Below are positions 17,526-26,440 of a stretch of DNA of 64,000 bases, piece after piece. The number at the start of each line of letters is the position of its first letter. The stretch's first letter is position 1. The notes under the pieces were generated by a model. That model saw nothing but the letters and a program-made list of their open reading frames with translations. It did not search any database and was not told the DNA's origin. The position numbers and the translations under genes were made by a program. This DNA comes from CAYXTW01 sp964452645 (GTDB lineage: Bacteria > Zixibacteria > MSB-5A5 > GN15 > PGXB01), in NCBI GenBank assembly GCA_964452645.1, contig CAYVMO010000002.1, positions 1 to 64,000 of the forward strand. The letters are read 5' to 3'.

Positions 17526-18074
17526 TTACGGCGCGACAACAATCTTTCCGGCTTCGAACGGCGGCAGAATCTGAGAGAAGTCGGGCTTTACATATGAAAC
17601 CACGTGGTATATGTTTTGTCCTACCGGAATGAGGGCGCTATCGACGACAATCACCTGTCCAGCTGCTCCGGCACCGAGACTAATATAAAGGCTGGCAAAA
17701 ATTCCTTCGCCGCCCGCAAGTACGACCGTATCAACCGCAAGGAGTATCGCGGTCTGAGCGGCAGTGTCGATGGCGCATGTAGTCATGAAGGCAGAGTCGA
17801 GCCGACCACCAGCGAAAGAGGCAGAGTCAATGGTATATCCCGATCCTGATAGCCTGAGGGGGACCTCAATGCCGGTAATTCCGGTTCCATTTCTCATGTT
17901 TATGTTGATGATGGCTTGACTATTAGCGGAAGCCGAAATCGAATCGACCCAAACCTTGTCGACCACCTGCCCCGGTCCGGTCGTGGTGCCATTATCATCA
18001 TCATTAGAGCATCCAATAAAAACAGGCAATGCAAGGAAAATAACGCCTATAACAATAAATCCAATAAACCGCAT
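17526..18074 (-). CDS. Lipoprotein with a cohesin-like domain
   Basis: A 182-residue protein. Signal peptide MRFIGFIVIGVIFLALPVFI with lipobox FIGC, then an Asn/Asp/Gly/Thr linker and a beta-sandwich with cohesin-type features: ISASANSQAIININMRNG, ITGIEVPLRLSGSGYTIDSA, FAGGRLDS, and GGEGIFASLYISLGAGAAG. Cohesins bind dockerin modules; a dockerin-bearing peptidase lies 3.5 kb away. ATG 18074 is chosen over the upstream TTG because GGAGG stands five bases before it. A TTGACA-17-TAAGAT promoter and a 7-bp inverted repeat are in its leader. The cohesin assignment is by sequence style and needs structure prediction. Confidence 0.65.
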   Translation of the reverse strand: MRFIGFIVIGVIFLALPVFIGCSNDDDNGTTTGPGQVVDKVWVDSISASANSQAIININMRNGTGITGIEVPLRLSGSGYTIDSASFAGGRLDSAFMTTCAIDTAAQTAILLAVDTVVLAGGEGIFASLYISLGAGAAGQVIVVDSALIPVGQNIYHVVSYVKPDFSQILPPFEAGKIVVAP

Positions 18075-18103
18075 AACAACCTCCTTCAATTCGTTGCAAT
18101 ACT

Positions 18104-18128
18104 TAATCTGCCATTCGTGATCAGATTA
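18104..18128 (-). promoter_or_regulatory. Inverted repeat in the leader of the cohesin-like lipoprotein gene
   Basis: TAATCTG (18104-18110) and CAGATTA (18122-18128) form a perfect 7-bp inverted repeat with an 11-base loop, 30 bases upstream of the start codon and downstream of the candidate promoter. It could be an operator or a leader hairpin. Confidence 0.35.
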
Positions 18129-18206
18129 ATATCCAACATAAAATCCTTTTAATTCCACTATTTTCTAATGGTGTCGATCAAGATACCCGGTCAATATTTG
18201 TCCTAA

Positions 18207-18235
18207 TCTTAGCTCAAAATGATGGCTTTGTCAAG
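18207..18235 (-). promoter_or_regulatory. Promoter of the cohesin-like lipoprotein gene
   Basis: Minus strand: TTGACA (18235-18230), 17-base spacer, TAAGAT (18212-18207). The predicted leader is about 125 bases and contains the inverted repeat. Confidence 0.5.
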
Positions 18236-18294
18236 TTTTTTTTGATGCGGGATGGGCAAAGGATCAGAATCTTTGTAATTAAGGACAAAACGAC

Positions 18295-18891
18295 CTACGA
18301 CTTATACACCTTAATATCCCCAAAGGTGGCAGTAGCGGTGATGTAGATTTTGTCAGTGGCATTGTCGTAGCCGTCGCTTTGCATCGTGATGCTGTTAGAT
18401 ATACCTGAAGCCGATCGGCCAAGAACATATAAATCACCGAAAGTCGTCGCGCCGTAGGCCTTGGCCTCCATGTTATTCGGTACTATCACGGTTATATCTC
18501 CAAAGGTTGTTGAAACTTGGACTTTGTTTACGCCTGATTTTAGTTTGGCTTCGGCCAGGTTCAGGCTCATATCGCCGAATACCGATGAACATTCGAGCCC
18601 GTCAATTTCGACACCTTTGGCTTCGATATTACTGTCGCCAAATACACGCGAAGATGATCCGCGCATATTCAAAGTTGTCTGGTGCGAAAAGCTGTCTTTA
18701 TACCAATGGTCTTTGCCTTTTCGGCCGGAATGCTTAATAATAAAAGCGACGCCAATAATAATTAAAATAATCGGCCATAGATTATGAATTAATCGCCGGG
18801 TGGAATAATCAAGAATTTCAAGATTCCCCAGCAGGAAAATCAACCCGATTAATATTATAATGGCGCCCCAGAATTCTCGTCTGTTAAGCAT
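18295..18891 (-). CDS. LiaF/LiaI-like membrane protein, possible cell-envelope stress regulator
   Basis: A 198-residue protein. Two N-terminal membrane segments (FWGAIIILIGLIFLLGNLEI and LWPIILIIIGVAFIIKHSG) match the LiaI/LiaF-type (DUF5668) hairpin. The C-terminal half is a beta-helix-like repeat with a recurring FGD motif (SSRVFGDSNIEAKG, CSSVFGDMSLNL, VSTTFGDITVIVPNN, GATTFGDLYVLG, TATFGDIKVYKS), as in LiaF C-terminal domains. LiaF proteins restrain LiaRS signalling in Firmicutes; no LiaRS pair is nearby, so its role is open. GGAGG stands seven bases before the ATG. It is divergent from argF. Confidence 0.75.
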   Translation of the reverse strand: MLNRREFWGAIIILIGLIFLLGNLEILDYSTRRLIHNLWPIILIIIGVAFIIKHSGRKGKDHWYKDSFSHQTTLNMRGSSSRVFGDSNIEAKGVEIDGLECSSVFGDMSLNLAEAKLKSGVNKVQVSTTFGDITVIVPNNMEAKAYGATTFGDLYVLGRSASGISNSITMQSDGYDNATDKIYITATATFGDIKVYKS

Positions 18892-18998
18892 AATATTTCC
18901 TCCGTTATAGATAGCCTACGCAATTTTGATAAAATTTGTTTCCCAGCGCAAGATTTAATTCGAAATGTGAATTTAAAAAATATCATAATCGCTTGTGC

Positions 18999-19028
18999 TT
19001 GACTTTGAAGAGAAACTATTGTTATCTT
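18999..19028 (+). promoter_or_regulatory. Candidate promoter of argF
   Basis: TTGACT (18999-19004), 18-base spacer, TATCTT (19023-19028), 36 bases before the argF ATG. The same TATCTT -10 is seen before yicC. The spacing is less than ideal. Confidence 0.4.
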
Positions 19029-19063
19029 CGGCCAATTTGAATAAGAATCAGGAAGGAGATATT

Positions 19064-19966
19064 ATGCCCAGATCATTAACCGAAATAGTCGATTTCAGTG
19101 CCGAAGAGGTTTATAAAATATTTGAATTATGCGGCGAAATGAAACGGGGGGAAATCAGCCCCAAGCCACTGGTGGGGAAATCGGTGGCCTGTATATTTAC
19201 CAAACCATCGCTGAGAACCAGGGTGTCATTCGAAGTCGGCATCAACCAGTTGGGCGGGAATGCGTTATATATTACAGATAAAGAAATCCAGCTGGGTGTC
19301 CGGGAATCGATTTATGATGCGGCCAAGGTTCTCTCGCGATTTGTGGGCCTTATCATGATTCGCACTTTCAAGCAATCGGATGTGGTCGGATTGGCCAAAC
19401 ATGCCGATGTCCCGGTGATAAATGGTCTATCCGATCTGGTTCATCCCTGTCAGATTCTGGGCGATTATTTTACAATTTTAGAGCACAGCAAGAAAGATAT
19501 TTATAAGATTGCCTATCTTGGCGATGGCAATAATGTCGTTAACAGCTGGCTTAATCTGGCCAGTTTGATACCGATGGAGCTGAGAATCGGGACTTCCCGG
19601 CGGACCCCGCCGGATAAGGCAATTCTGGAGCGGGCCAAGCAGAATAAAAAGAGCAAAATCACGCTGACCGATGATCCTAAAGAAGCGGTTGCCGATGCCG
19701 ATGTACTCTATACGGATGTTTGGGCCTCAATGGGCCAGAAAGATCAGATAAAGGAAAAAGAGAAATTATTACGTAAGTTTCAGGTTAACACGGCATTATT
19801 GACCGGAGCCAGCCCCGATTGTGTGGTTCTGCATTGTTTGCCGGCAGAGAGGGGAAAGGAGATTACAGACGAGGTCATGGACGGCCCCCACTCGCTGGTT
19901 TTTGATGAGGCCGAAAACAGGCTGCACATTCAAAAGGCAATAATGACATTCCTTCTGGGGACTTAG
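19064..19966 (+). CDS. argF: Ornithine carbamoyltransferase
   Basis: A 300-residue enzyme making citrulline from ornithine and carbamoyl phosphate. Carbamoyl-phosphate motif KPSLRTR (residues 47-53; SLRTR in place of the common STRTR), HPCQ (127-130), DVWASMGQ and the ornithine-side HCLPA (257-261). The frame opens at 18995, but ATG 19064 has AGGAGAT close upstream and gives the family N-terminus. No other arg gene is next to it; a lipoprotein gene follows after about 50 bases. Confidence 0.95.
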   Translation: MPRSLTEIVDFSAEEVYKIFELCGEMKRGEISPKPLVGKSVACIFTKPSLRTRVSFEVGINQLGGNALYITDKEIQLGVRESIYDAAKVLSRFVGLIMIRTFKQSDVVGLAKHADVPVINGLSDLVHPCQILGDYFTILEHSKKDIYKIAYLGDGNNVVNSWLNLASLIPMELRIGTSRRTPPDKAILERAKQNKKSKITLTDDPKEAVADADVLYTDVWASMGQKDQIKEKEKLLRKFQVNTALLTGASPDCVVLHCLPAERGKEITDEVMDGPHSLVFDEAENRLHIQKAIMTFLLGT

Positions 19967-20015
19967 ATGCTGCGGCCGGCTGCCCGGTTATTGCTGCCGC
20001 GAAAGGAGACGTGGA

Positions 20016-20873
20016 ATGTGCACAAGAAGCATTTTACCGGGATTTGGCCTGCTATTATTGGTGGCGTTCGTATTTGTCATCGCCGGGTGCTCGGACGATA
20101 AGACACCCGCGACCAGTAGTTTGACGCCGGGTTCGGAAACCGACCCCCAATTTTTGCTGATTCAGGATCAGATCGATGAGTACCTCGATTCAACCCAGAA
20201 TGTCTTTTCTATTGGTCTGGAAAATATCAGCAAGTTGCCGACCGATACGGAAGAGGTCGTCATTATTAATGGTCCTCTCGGGCCGAATGATACGGCATTG
20301 TATTCGTACGCCAACGGCTGGCATGTGATGTATATCGCGAAGTATGCCCTGAATTTCGATGTTCGTTTCCGTGACTCAGTACAATTCAAAAATGACGGCG
20401 TGGTTGTCGAGACACCTGATCCTCTTGATTATCTCCATTTCATCCGTTACTGGGTATTTACCAGCAATCTGACTTCACAGACTCACACCGATCTGTCGCG
20501 GTATATAAATCTTATATATGATAATCTCGATACCGATACGGCCTCAATCAACGGTACCAACAATTCCAATATTGCGTGGACTTATATCAACGGTGATACG
20601 ACAATAACGGCTGCTTTTGATATGAACGTAACCGTCGACAATGTCAACGTTGTACGCTCCAATCTGTACGGCTGGGTTTCGGGTTGCCCGTGCAGCGGAA
20701 CTCTCGACATGACCGTCGGTGAAGAATATGCAGCCACGGATGGCACCAACCAGGTCAATTTTAGTAAGGACTGGACGGTCACGATTGAAGTCGAAGATGG
20801 CGTCGCCTCGATAGATATCATCAGCGGAACCGAGACCTGGCATTATACTTATACAATTTGCCTGATTGGCTAA
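20016..20873 (+). CDS. Lipoprotein of unknown function
   Basis: A 285-residue protein with signal peptide (ILPGFGLLLLVAFVFVIAGC) and lipobox IAGC. The mature protein is acidic, Thr- and Asn-rich and beta-predicted (TDTASINGTNNSNIAW, ITAAFDMNVTVDNVNVV, CPCSGTLDMTVGEEY). No enzyme motif or known family is recognised. AAGGAGA stands nine bases before the ATG. It may be read with argF, but the functions look unrelated. A strong terminator follows the stop. Confidence 0.7.
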   Translation: MCTRSILPGFGLLLLVAFVFVIAGCSDDKTPATSSLTPGSETDPQFLLIQDQIDEYLDSTQNVFSIGLENISKLPTDTEEVVIINGPLGPNDTALYSYANGWHVMYIAKYALNFDVRFRDSVQFKNDGVVVETPDPLDYLHFIRYWVFTSNLTSQTHTDLSRYINLIYDNLDTDTASINGTNNSNIAWTYINGDTTITAAFDMNVTVDNVNVVRSNLYGWVSGCPCSGTLDMTVGEEYAATDGTNQVNFSKDWTVTIEVEDGVASIDIISGTETWHYTYTICLIG

Positions 20874-20895
20874 TCGCCTAGATTGGAAAGCCATA

Positions 20896-20925
20896 AGCCC
20901 CGCTGCTACCAGGCGGGGCTTTTTA
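20896..20925 (+). terminator. Rho-independent terminator after the lipoprotein gene
   Basis: Perfect stem AGCCCCGC (20896-20903), nine-base loop, GCGGGGCT (20913-20920), followed by TTTTATTTAT. Twenty-two bases after the stop codon. The -35 of the next gene begins only ten bases beyond the stem. Confidence 0.92.
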
Positions 20926-20929
20926 TTTA

Positions 20930-20957
20930 TTGACTTACGGTTCCGTATGCGTAACAT
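20930..20957 (+). promoter_or_regulatory. Candidate promoter of the thioesterase gene, close to the start codon
   Basis: TTGACT (20930-20935), 16-base spacer, TAACAT (20952-20957). The ATG is at 20966, only eight bases after the -10, so the transcript would start at or within a base or two of the ATG. No Shine-Dalgarno is present. Confidence 0.5.
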
Positions 20958-20965
20958 TTTAGCGG

Positions 20966-21403
20966 ATGAAGGAGATTGCCAAATACTCGGGGTGTTTTGT
21001 CTGCGGTGAACAAAACAAAATCGGACTGAAGGCCAAATTTTTTTTCAATAATGGCAGGGCAGTAACCGAGTATATTGCCGAAAGGCGGTTTGAGGGGTAC
21101 AAAGATATTTTTCATGGCGGAATCATATCCACCTTGCTTGATGAAGTAATGATTAAGGCTCTGTTGAGCATGGACATTTATGCAATGACGGTGGAGTTGA
21201 ACGTCAGGTTTCACAAAATCGTTACTATAGGTCAGAAGCTGAATTTTACAGGGCGATTGGAGAAAAAGCACGGCCGGTTGTATCTTACCCGGGGCGAGGC
21301 TAAAAACGAGGACGGCGAAATGGTTGCCTCGGCGACCGGCAAATACCTTGAAGTTAAAGACAATATGAAAAGTATGTTGCTTAAATCGCTGGATGATAAG
21401 TGA
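20966..21403 (+). CDS. PaaI-type hotdog thioesterase
   Basis: A 145-residue hotdog-fold protein. It has the N-terminal CFVCGEQNKIGLKAKF motif of a common acyl-CoA thioesterase subgroup, the hotdog core FHGGIISTLLDEVMIKALLS, and LNVRFHKIVTIGQKLNFTG. Such enzymes hydrolyse short- or medium-chain or aromatic acyl-CoAs; the substrate is unknown. It is a single gene between two terminator/promoter pairs. The start may be leaderless (see the promoter entry). Confidence 0.85.
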   Translation: MKEIAKYSGCFVCGEQNKIGLKAKFFFNNGRAVTEYIAERRFEGYKDIFHGGIISTLLDEVMIKALLSMDIYAMTVELNVRFHKIVTIGQKLNFTGRLEKKHGRLYLTRGEAKNEDGEMVASATGKYLEVKDNMKSMLLKSLDDK

Positions 21404-21442
21404 TTCCGCGATGAATAGTAATGGCGGCCGAATAAAAAGCCA

Positions 21443-21470
21443 TTGACAAGAGGATTATAAAGTTTATTTT
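21443..21470 (+). promoter_or_regulatory. Promoter of the M28 peptidase gene
   Basis: TTGACA (21443-21448), 16-base spacer, TATTTT (21465-21470). The leader of about 60 bases contains a CTCCC/GGGAG hairpin (21502-21516) and a strong AGGAGAG seven bases before the ATG. Confidence 0.6.
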
Positions 21471-21535
21471 TAAATAGTTACCTGCATCGCTGCGATAATT
21501 CCTCCCTGCACGGGAGAACATAGGAGAGAAAAATC

Positions 21536-24256
21536 ATGTATAAGGAAATCGGATTAGCGACCGTGCTTTGCCTGTTTGCCGTAATACCGTCAATGGCCGG
21601 GGACCTTTATTTGCTCAAAATCGACAGCCGAGCCGATCTTCAGAATGTAAAAGAGATAGTGGATCATGCATACGGAACAATCGACAACAGGTTTATTGTC
21701 GATCTTGATATAAACCAGGTTTCGCGCTTGAAAACAGCCGGGGTTTCGCTGCAATTGGTGGCTGAAGATGTTATTCCGGATCAATATTATTTGTTGAGCA
21801 AGGTGAATCCGGAAATGGAATCGGCGCCACTTTTTCCTGAGCCGGTTTATTCATCGGGGAATAATTATCTCATGGCGATCGATAAATCGGATGCGGATGT
21901 TCTGAGGAAAAGCGGTTATATGGCGATACCTGTCGGGGAACGCATGACGCCGTTTTTCTATCGACCGGCACTTATTCCGTCGAGGTATCGGGAAGATTTC
22001 CCACTTGATACGGTCGCGGACCTGGTCAATCAGGATTCTCTATACAGTTATGATACCCGTCTGGAGGCATTCCGGACCAGATATATATACTCCGATTCGG
22101 TGGATGCCGCACGGGATTGGCTGGTGAATAAATTTCAGGAATTCGGATATACCGAAGTATACACCGATACGTTTTACTATTATTCGGAACCATGCCATAA
22201 CGTAATTTGCTTTAAACAGGGTACCTCGGAACCGGATAAGTTAATAGTCGTCGGAGGGCATTATGATTCAATCAATGGTCAATCGGACCCGATGGTTTTT
22301 GCTCCCGGCGCTGATGATAACGGCAGCGGATCGACGACGGTTCTTGAACTGGCGCGTATTTTTAAAGACGTCGATACTCGGAAATCTATAATGTTTGTCG
22401 GTTTTTCGGCCGAGGAGGTCGGCTTGTACGGTTCGGCGGCATTGGCCGGCAGATTATATAACACCGGGCAGGACGTTGACTTCATGCTGAATTTCGATAT
22501 GGTTGCGTACACCGAGGACGAATTCGATGATGTTACATTATTCAGCGGTTCGGTACCTCAGACGGTCGATGTTCTGGCCGCAGCCGCCGAAAGGGTGACG
22601 AATTTGATACCGCAATACGGAGGGGTGACCGGCAATTCGGATCACGCCTCGTTTAATGCTTATGGTTATCTGGTGGCCTATGGTCAGGAAGGCGATTTCA
22701 ATTTCCCTGGCTGGCATACCGATATCGATATATCCTCCCGTCTTGATTTTCCATACTTTGAGCAGGTGGTCCGGATGGCGGCGGCGGCGATTGGACATAT
22801 TGATAACGCCGCCCACTTAACTCCGATTGAGAATATTTATGACGGCGGGGACGGCCAATCTTTGCGCGTGGCATGGGGTAATTGCGAAACCGATTATACT
22901 TACAAAGTCCTTTACGGGACGACGTCCGGCGTTTATACGGATACGATCGATGTGCCGCCGTCAGCCTGCTATTATGATCTGACCGGATTAACGACCGGGC
23001 AGAAGTATTATATCGCGGCACTGGGTATTAATTCCCTTGGTTACGGGCCGTTGTACTTGATCGAGGAGAGTGGAACTCCGTATGTTATTCCTCGTCCGCC
23101 GGCCAATTTAACGGCCGAACCTGATTACCAGAAGATTATTCTTTCCTGGGATGAAAACAATGAACTTGATTTAAATCATTATACGATTTTGCGCAAGCCC
23201 TCTGACGGCAGTTGGTCGGTACTGGAGGCCTTTTATCCGACGACGTATTATGAAGACGTGACCGCTTTGAACCATGTTGAGTACGATTACATTGTCCTGG
23301 CTGTTGACGACGATATGAATGAATCGGATAGTTCGCTGGCGGCCACCGCCGTGGCAGCCTCGTTTGATTATCCCTTGTTGTTTGTAGACGAAACGCTGGC
23401 ATCGGGAGGAATTAATCCCACACCTGAGGAAGAGGAGGCTTTTTACGGCAGTATCTTTGAAGCCTGGCCGCATGATGAGTTCGATATTAACACGGGAGGT
23501 GACAAGCTGAGCCGATCGCTCTCCGGGCAGTATAAATCCATAATATGGATTGACGATGATGTTTCAACACAGTTGCTTTCGAACTCACTCGATTCTCTGG
23601 AGTGGTTTCTGAGCTATAACAGCAATTTATTTGTAGCGGGGTGGCAGACAATCGCCTGGGCAGCCGGGCCCAGCCAGCAAAATCCCGGCGACTTTATGTA
23701 TGATAATTTCGGGATTTCGACGATCGAGGAAGATCCGAATTTCGATTTTATCGGAGCAACCGGGGAAAACGGCTGGCCCAGCGTTCAAGTCGATCCGGAC
23801 AATGTTTTTAGCGGAGTGATGCCGTATATTGCGGTATTCACAACTCTGCCGGGCGCACAGGTAATATACAGATTCAATTCCGGCACGTCGGATCCGGAAT
23901 TCCAGGATAAACCGGCCGGTATTGCCTATGAAACGGCACACGGTAAAAGAGTGGCGCTGTCATTCCCGATATATAATTTGACTGAATCCGACGCACAGGC
24001 GCTGATTTCAAAGGTATGCACTTATTTCGGCATGGAGTCATCGCATTCTTATGGGGACGTCAACATCGATGGAGCTATAAATATTTTCGATATCACTTAT
24101 GTTATTTCCTATATTTATCTGGCCGGGCCGCCGCCGTCGATAATGAATCTGGCCGATGTCAACGGTGATTGCACCATAGATGTATTTGACATCACTTACC
24201 TGATATCATATCTTTATTTGTTTGGGCCGGCGCCGGTGGCCGGCTGCGTGGAGTAA
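21536..24256 (+). CDS. Secreted M28-family metallopeptidase with C-terminal type I dockerin
   Basis: A 906-residue protein. Signal peptide (MYKEIGLATVLCLFAVIPSM, AGD). The peptidase M28 core has the zinc ligands in VGGHYDSINGQ, APGADDNGSGSTTVLEL, GFSAEEVGLYGS (catalytic Glu), NFDMVAYT and GNSDHASFN. Two fibronectin-III-like domains follow (LTPIENIYDGGDGQSLRVAW; PPANLTAEPDYQKIILSW), then a large beta-rich domain. The last 65 residues are a dockerin: GDVNIDGAINIFDITYVISY and LADVNGDCTIDVFDITYLIS, each with a DxNxDG calcium loop and a GPPP/GPAP end. It is probably an exported aminopeptidase docked to a surface cohesin. The propeller-like gene follows 13 bases later. Confidence 0.9.
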   Translation: MYKEIGLATVLCLFAVIPSMAGDLYLLKIDSRADLQNVKEIVDHAYGTIDNRFIVDLDINQVSRLKTAGVSLQLVAEDVIPDQYYLLSKVNPEMESAPLFPEPVYSSGNNYLMAIDKSDADVLRKSGYMAIPVGERMTPFFYRPALIPSRYREDFPLDTVADLVNQDSLYSYDTRLEAFRTRYIYSDSVDAARDWLVNKFQEFGYTEVYTDTFYYYSEPCHNVICFKQGTSEPDKLIVVGGHYDSINGQSDPMVFAPGADDNGSGSTTVLELARIFKDVDTRKSIMFVGFSAEEVGLYGSAALAGRLYNTGQDVDFMLNFDMVAYTEDEFDDVTLFSGSVPQTVDVLAAAAERVTNLIPQYGGVTGNSDHASFNAYGYLVAYGQEGDFNFPGWHTDIDISSRLDFPYFEQVVRMAAAAIGHIDNAAHLTPIENIYDGGDGQSLRVAWGNCETDYTYKVLYGTTSGVYTDTIDVPPSACYYDLTGLTTGQKYYIAALGINSLGYGPLYLIEESGTPYVIPRPPANLTAEPDYQKIILSWDENNELDLNHYTILRKPSDGSWSVLEAFYPTTYYEDVTALNHVEYDYIVLAVDDDMNESDSSLAATAVAASFDYPLLFVDETLASGGINPTPEEEEAFYGSIFEAWPHDEFDINTGGDKLSRSLSGQYKSIIWIDDDVSTQLLSNSLDSLEWFLSYNSNLFVAGWQTIAWAAGPSQQNPGDFMYDNFGISTIEEDPNFDFIGATGENGWPSVQVDPDNVFSGVMPYIAVFTTLPGAQVIYRFNSGTSDPEFQDKPAGIAYETAHGKRVALSFPIYNLTESDAQALISKVCTYFGMESSHSYGDVNIDGAINIFDITYVISYIYLAGPPPSIMNLADVNGDCTIDVFDITYLISYLYLFGPAPVAGCVE

Positions 24257-24269
24257 GTGGAATAAACGG

Positions 24270-25391
24270 ATGGCGAAAGACAAGGCCGGACACGGCGCGA
24301 TAATATTAATAATTGTCCTGCTGCTATTACCGTCTACAGGTTTCGGTTTTCGGATTCGGGAAGTCTCCTCGCTCTCTATTGAGGGGACGGATCAAATTTA
24401 CGGGCAATCGACCGGTAATATAATTATCAAAAAAGAGGATCGATTGGTGCTCCTTAATCGCTTGCAGCAGATCAGATCGGAGGTCAAGCTGGATAGTTCG
24501 CAATCGGCCGTCGTCGCTGAAAACGGATTATATTATTGCGTCGTGAGCAAGCTTGAGAGCGAGGACTCGGTTTCCTCCAGTCCGACCGCGACCATTTACA
24601 GCAATCGCGAGATACCTCTCTGGAGTGCGTATGAATTAGCTGAGGGCGATTACTATCTGGCACCTTCGGGTGATTTTCTGGTCGTTATTTCCGGGACGGT
24701 CGGATGGTTTAATTATAAAATGTTCCTATATCATAAGGACCGTCCGATGATAGAAGTCGATATTCAGTCTTTTGAAAATCTTCAGTTCAGCGACGACAGC
24801 CGTTTTCTGTTAATCGATGCCGGGGCTAAGGGTATTAAATTATATGACGCCGACGGTAAATTAACTCAGCAATATGGCTCTCAGAAAATGGAGGCCTTGT
24901 CCGAGAATGGAAAGAAGTTCGCCGCCTATGATTATAAGGGTGTTCTGAGGATATTCGATGGTCCCCGGAAAAAACTGGAGCTTGATCTGAAGCACCTCAG
25001 CATCAGGAATCTCATCTTCCGTGATGAGATAAATACCATAGCAATAATATATGATTTCAGAATAATCGTTTTGAATGCAGCTGATGGAACCATTCTCTGG
25101 GAATACGGCAGCGGTAAGGAGGGCGGGCTTTTTGCGACGCTGGATATATCCCCCAATAACCGATTTGTAGCCTGCGGGATAGATGTAAGTAAAGGCACGG
25201 CGGCGGATCAACAGGAAAGGCATATTCTTGGTTATCTTTATGTTTTCGATATTGAGGGTCAAACCCTGCAGGAGATCAAATATGAATATGAGCTCTATTC
25301 CAAAGGGCTGCCGGATGTCGAATTTTTGTCCGATAACAGGACGATTGCCGTGCGAAACGCCGAAAGCCTTCATTTCGTGGAAATTTACTGA
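24270..25391 (+). CDS. Exported beta-propeller-like protein
   Basis: A 373-residue protein with an N-terminal hydrophobic signal segment (GAIILIIVLLLLPSTGFGF). The remainder repeats short beta-blade-like units (YLAPSGDFLVVISGTVGW, LQFSDDSRFLLIDAGAKGIKLYD, FAAYDYKGVLRIFDG, ILWEYGSG, LDISPNNRFVACGIDVSKG), suggesting a WD40 or PQQ-like propeller. No enzyme motif seen. The frame is open from 24222, but ATG 24270, 13 bases after the peptidase stop, starts the signal. Likely co-transcribed with the dockerin peptidase and exported with it. Confidence 0.65.
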   Translation: MAKDKAGHGAIILIIVLLLLPSTGFGFRIREVSSLSIEGTDQIYGQSTGNIIIKKEDRLVLLNRLQQIRSEVKLDSSQSAVVAENGLYYCVVSKLESEDSVSSSPTATIYSNREIPLWSAYELAEGDYYLAPSGDFLVVISGTVGWFNYKMFLYHKDRPMIEVDIQSFENLQFSDDSRFLLIDAGAKGIKLYDADGKLTQQYGSQKMEALSENGKKFAAYDYKGVLRIFDGPRKKLELDLKHLSIRNLIFRDEINTIAIIYDFRIIVLNAADGTILWEYGSGKEGGLFATLDISPNNRFVACGIDVSKGTAADQQERHILGYLYVFDIEGQTLQEIKYEYELYSKGLPDVEFLSDNRTIAVRNAESLHFVEIY

Positions 25392-25575
25392 CTTTGAAGA
25401 CGATTGCATAATCTGCGAAGGTCAAATCTCATTTCTTTATCCGAATATCTCGAGAACGTCCAACGAATTTGCTATTGTAATAGCATTCAATGACTTCGAA
25501 TAAATACGTATAACCAATTGAGTTCCGGCATTCGAATTGCTTGTTTGAAAGTCGACAGAATCTTGAGGAATAGCT

Positions 25576-26385
25576 ATGAAACCGAACCTGAAAATAGTCA
25601 ATATTGAAGATATCAATCCGGTCATGGATTACCGAGAGCGACAAGTGGAGCATCTGCGGCAGGCAGTCGGTAAGACCGGTACGATACGAAATCTTTTTAA
25701 TCTTGCCTCCGTCGGTGCTCGTAAATTTCTGCTTCTTGAAGACACTGCGATTCTGGAGGCGGTACGGCGGCTGAATCTGCAATTTATCCCGGCGCAGGTT
25801 GTGCCTTTGAGAAGACAAAAGAAAATCATAGCGAATATCGCCCTGGAAGGGATGAATTGTTCGCATATAAATGATTTTCATCAGATGTTTCCCCGGGCAT
25901 TTACAATCGATCAAAATGGCCGAGAGTCAGATGTCGGCGAATGTATCGTTGTTTCCATCAGCCGTAAAAACCAACCGGAAATGATTATGTATTTCAAAAG
26001 GAACAGCGTCGGCTTGATATCGGGTGCGGTGTTTGATTTTTTCAGATTTTTAAAATTGCATTGCATATTAAATGAAAAAGTATATCCAGGATCGATTAAG
26101 AATACGAATGTGAAAAAAAGCGCCGAAAGTTGCCTGCTCTCGATTACCGGCTTGATGCCAAACGATCTATTGTTTGCCGTCCGGCAGAATTTTTCTTTTC
26201 CGGCGGGGCTCCTGCGTTTCGATAACGGCGTCAGGATTATCGGTATCGACTACCCGATCCGGATATTGAATGAAAAGGTTTCGATCCGCGAAAAAGAACG
26301 ATTTCTGCTTGATCTGATGAACTATAGATTAAGTTCCGGCTATTCGCATTTTATAAAAAACGGTGTCTATCTACTCAACTATTGA
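25576..26385 (+). CDS. ParB/sulfiredoxin-fold protein, SerK/SbnI-like but degenerate
   Basis: A 269-residue protein. The N-terminus has the ParB/Srx layout seen in SbnI and archaeal serine kinase SerK: a KIVNIEDINPVMDYRERQVE strand and helix, then LASVGARKFLLLEDTAILEA and LNLQFIPAQVVPL. In those families the second element is usually DGxHR; here it reads EDTAILEA, so the His is missing. The C-terminal part (about 140 residues) has no recognised motif. Probably a non-kinase ParB-fold protein; the ligand is unknown. No par locus is nearby. It precedes the ferredoxin gene by 55 bases. Confidence 0.5.
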   Translation: MKPNLKIVNIEDINPVMDYRERQVEHLRQAVGKTGTIRNLFNLASVGARKFLLLEDTAILEAVRRLNLQFIPAQVVPLRRQKKIIANIALEGMNCSHINDFHQMFPRAFTIDQNGRESDVGECIVVSISRKNQPEMIMYFKRNSVGLISGAVFDFFRFLKLHCILNEKVYPGSIKNTNVKKSAESCLLSITGLMPNDLLFAVRQNFSFPAGLLRFDNGVRIIGIDYPIRILNEKVSIREKERFLLDLMNYRLSSGYSHFIKNGVYLLNY

Positions 26386-26440
26386 CATTCCTTAAAAAAT
26401 AGTTGAATCGTCCGAATTGAGTCTGTAGATTACAGGCATT

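Noticed and set aside
18900..18990. ECF-sigma promoter (GGAAAC...) upstream of the LiaF-like gene
   Set aside because: GGGAAAC is present on the minus strand but the downstream -10 is not a convincing match at the right spacing.
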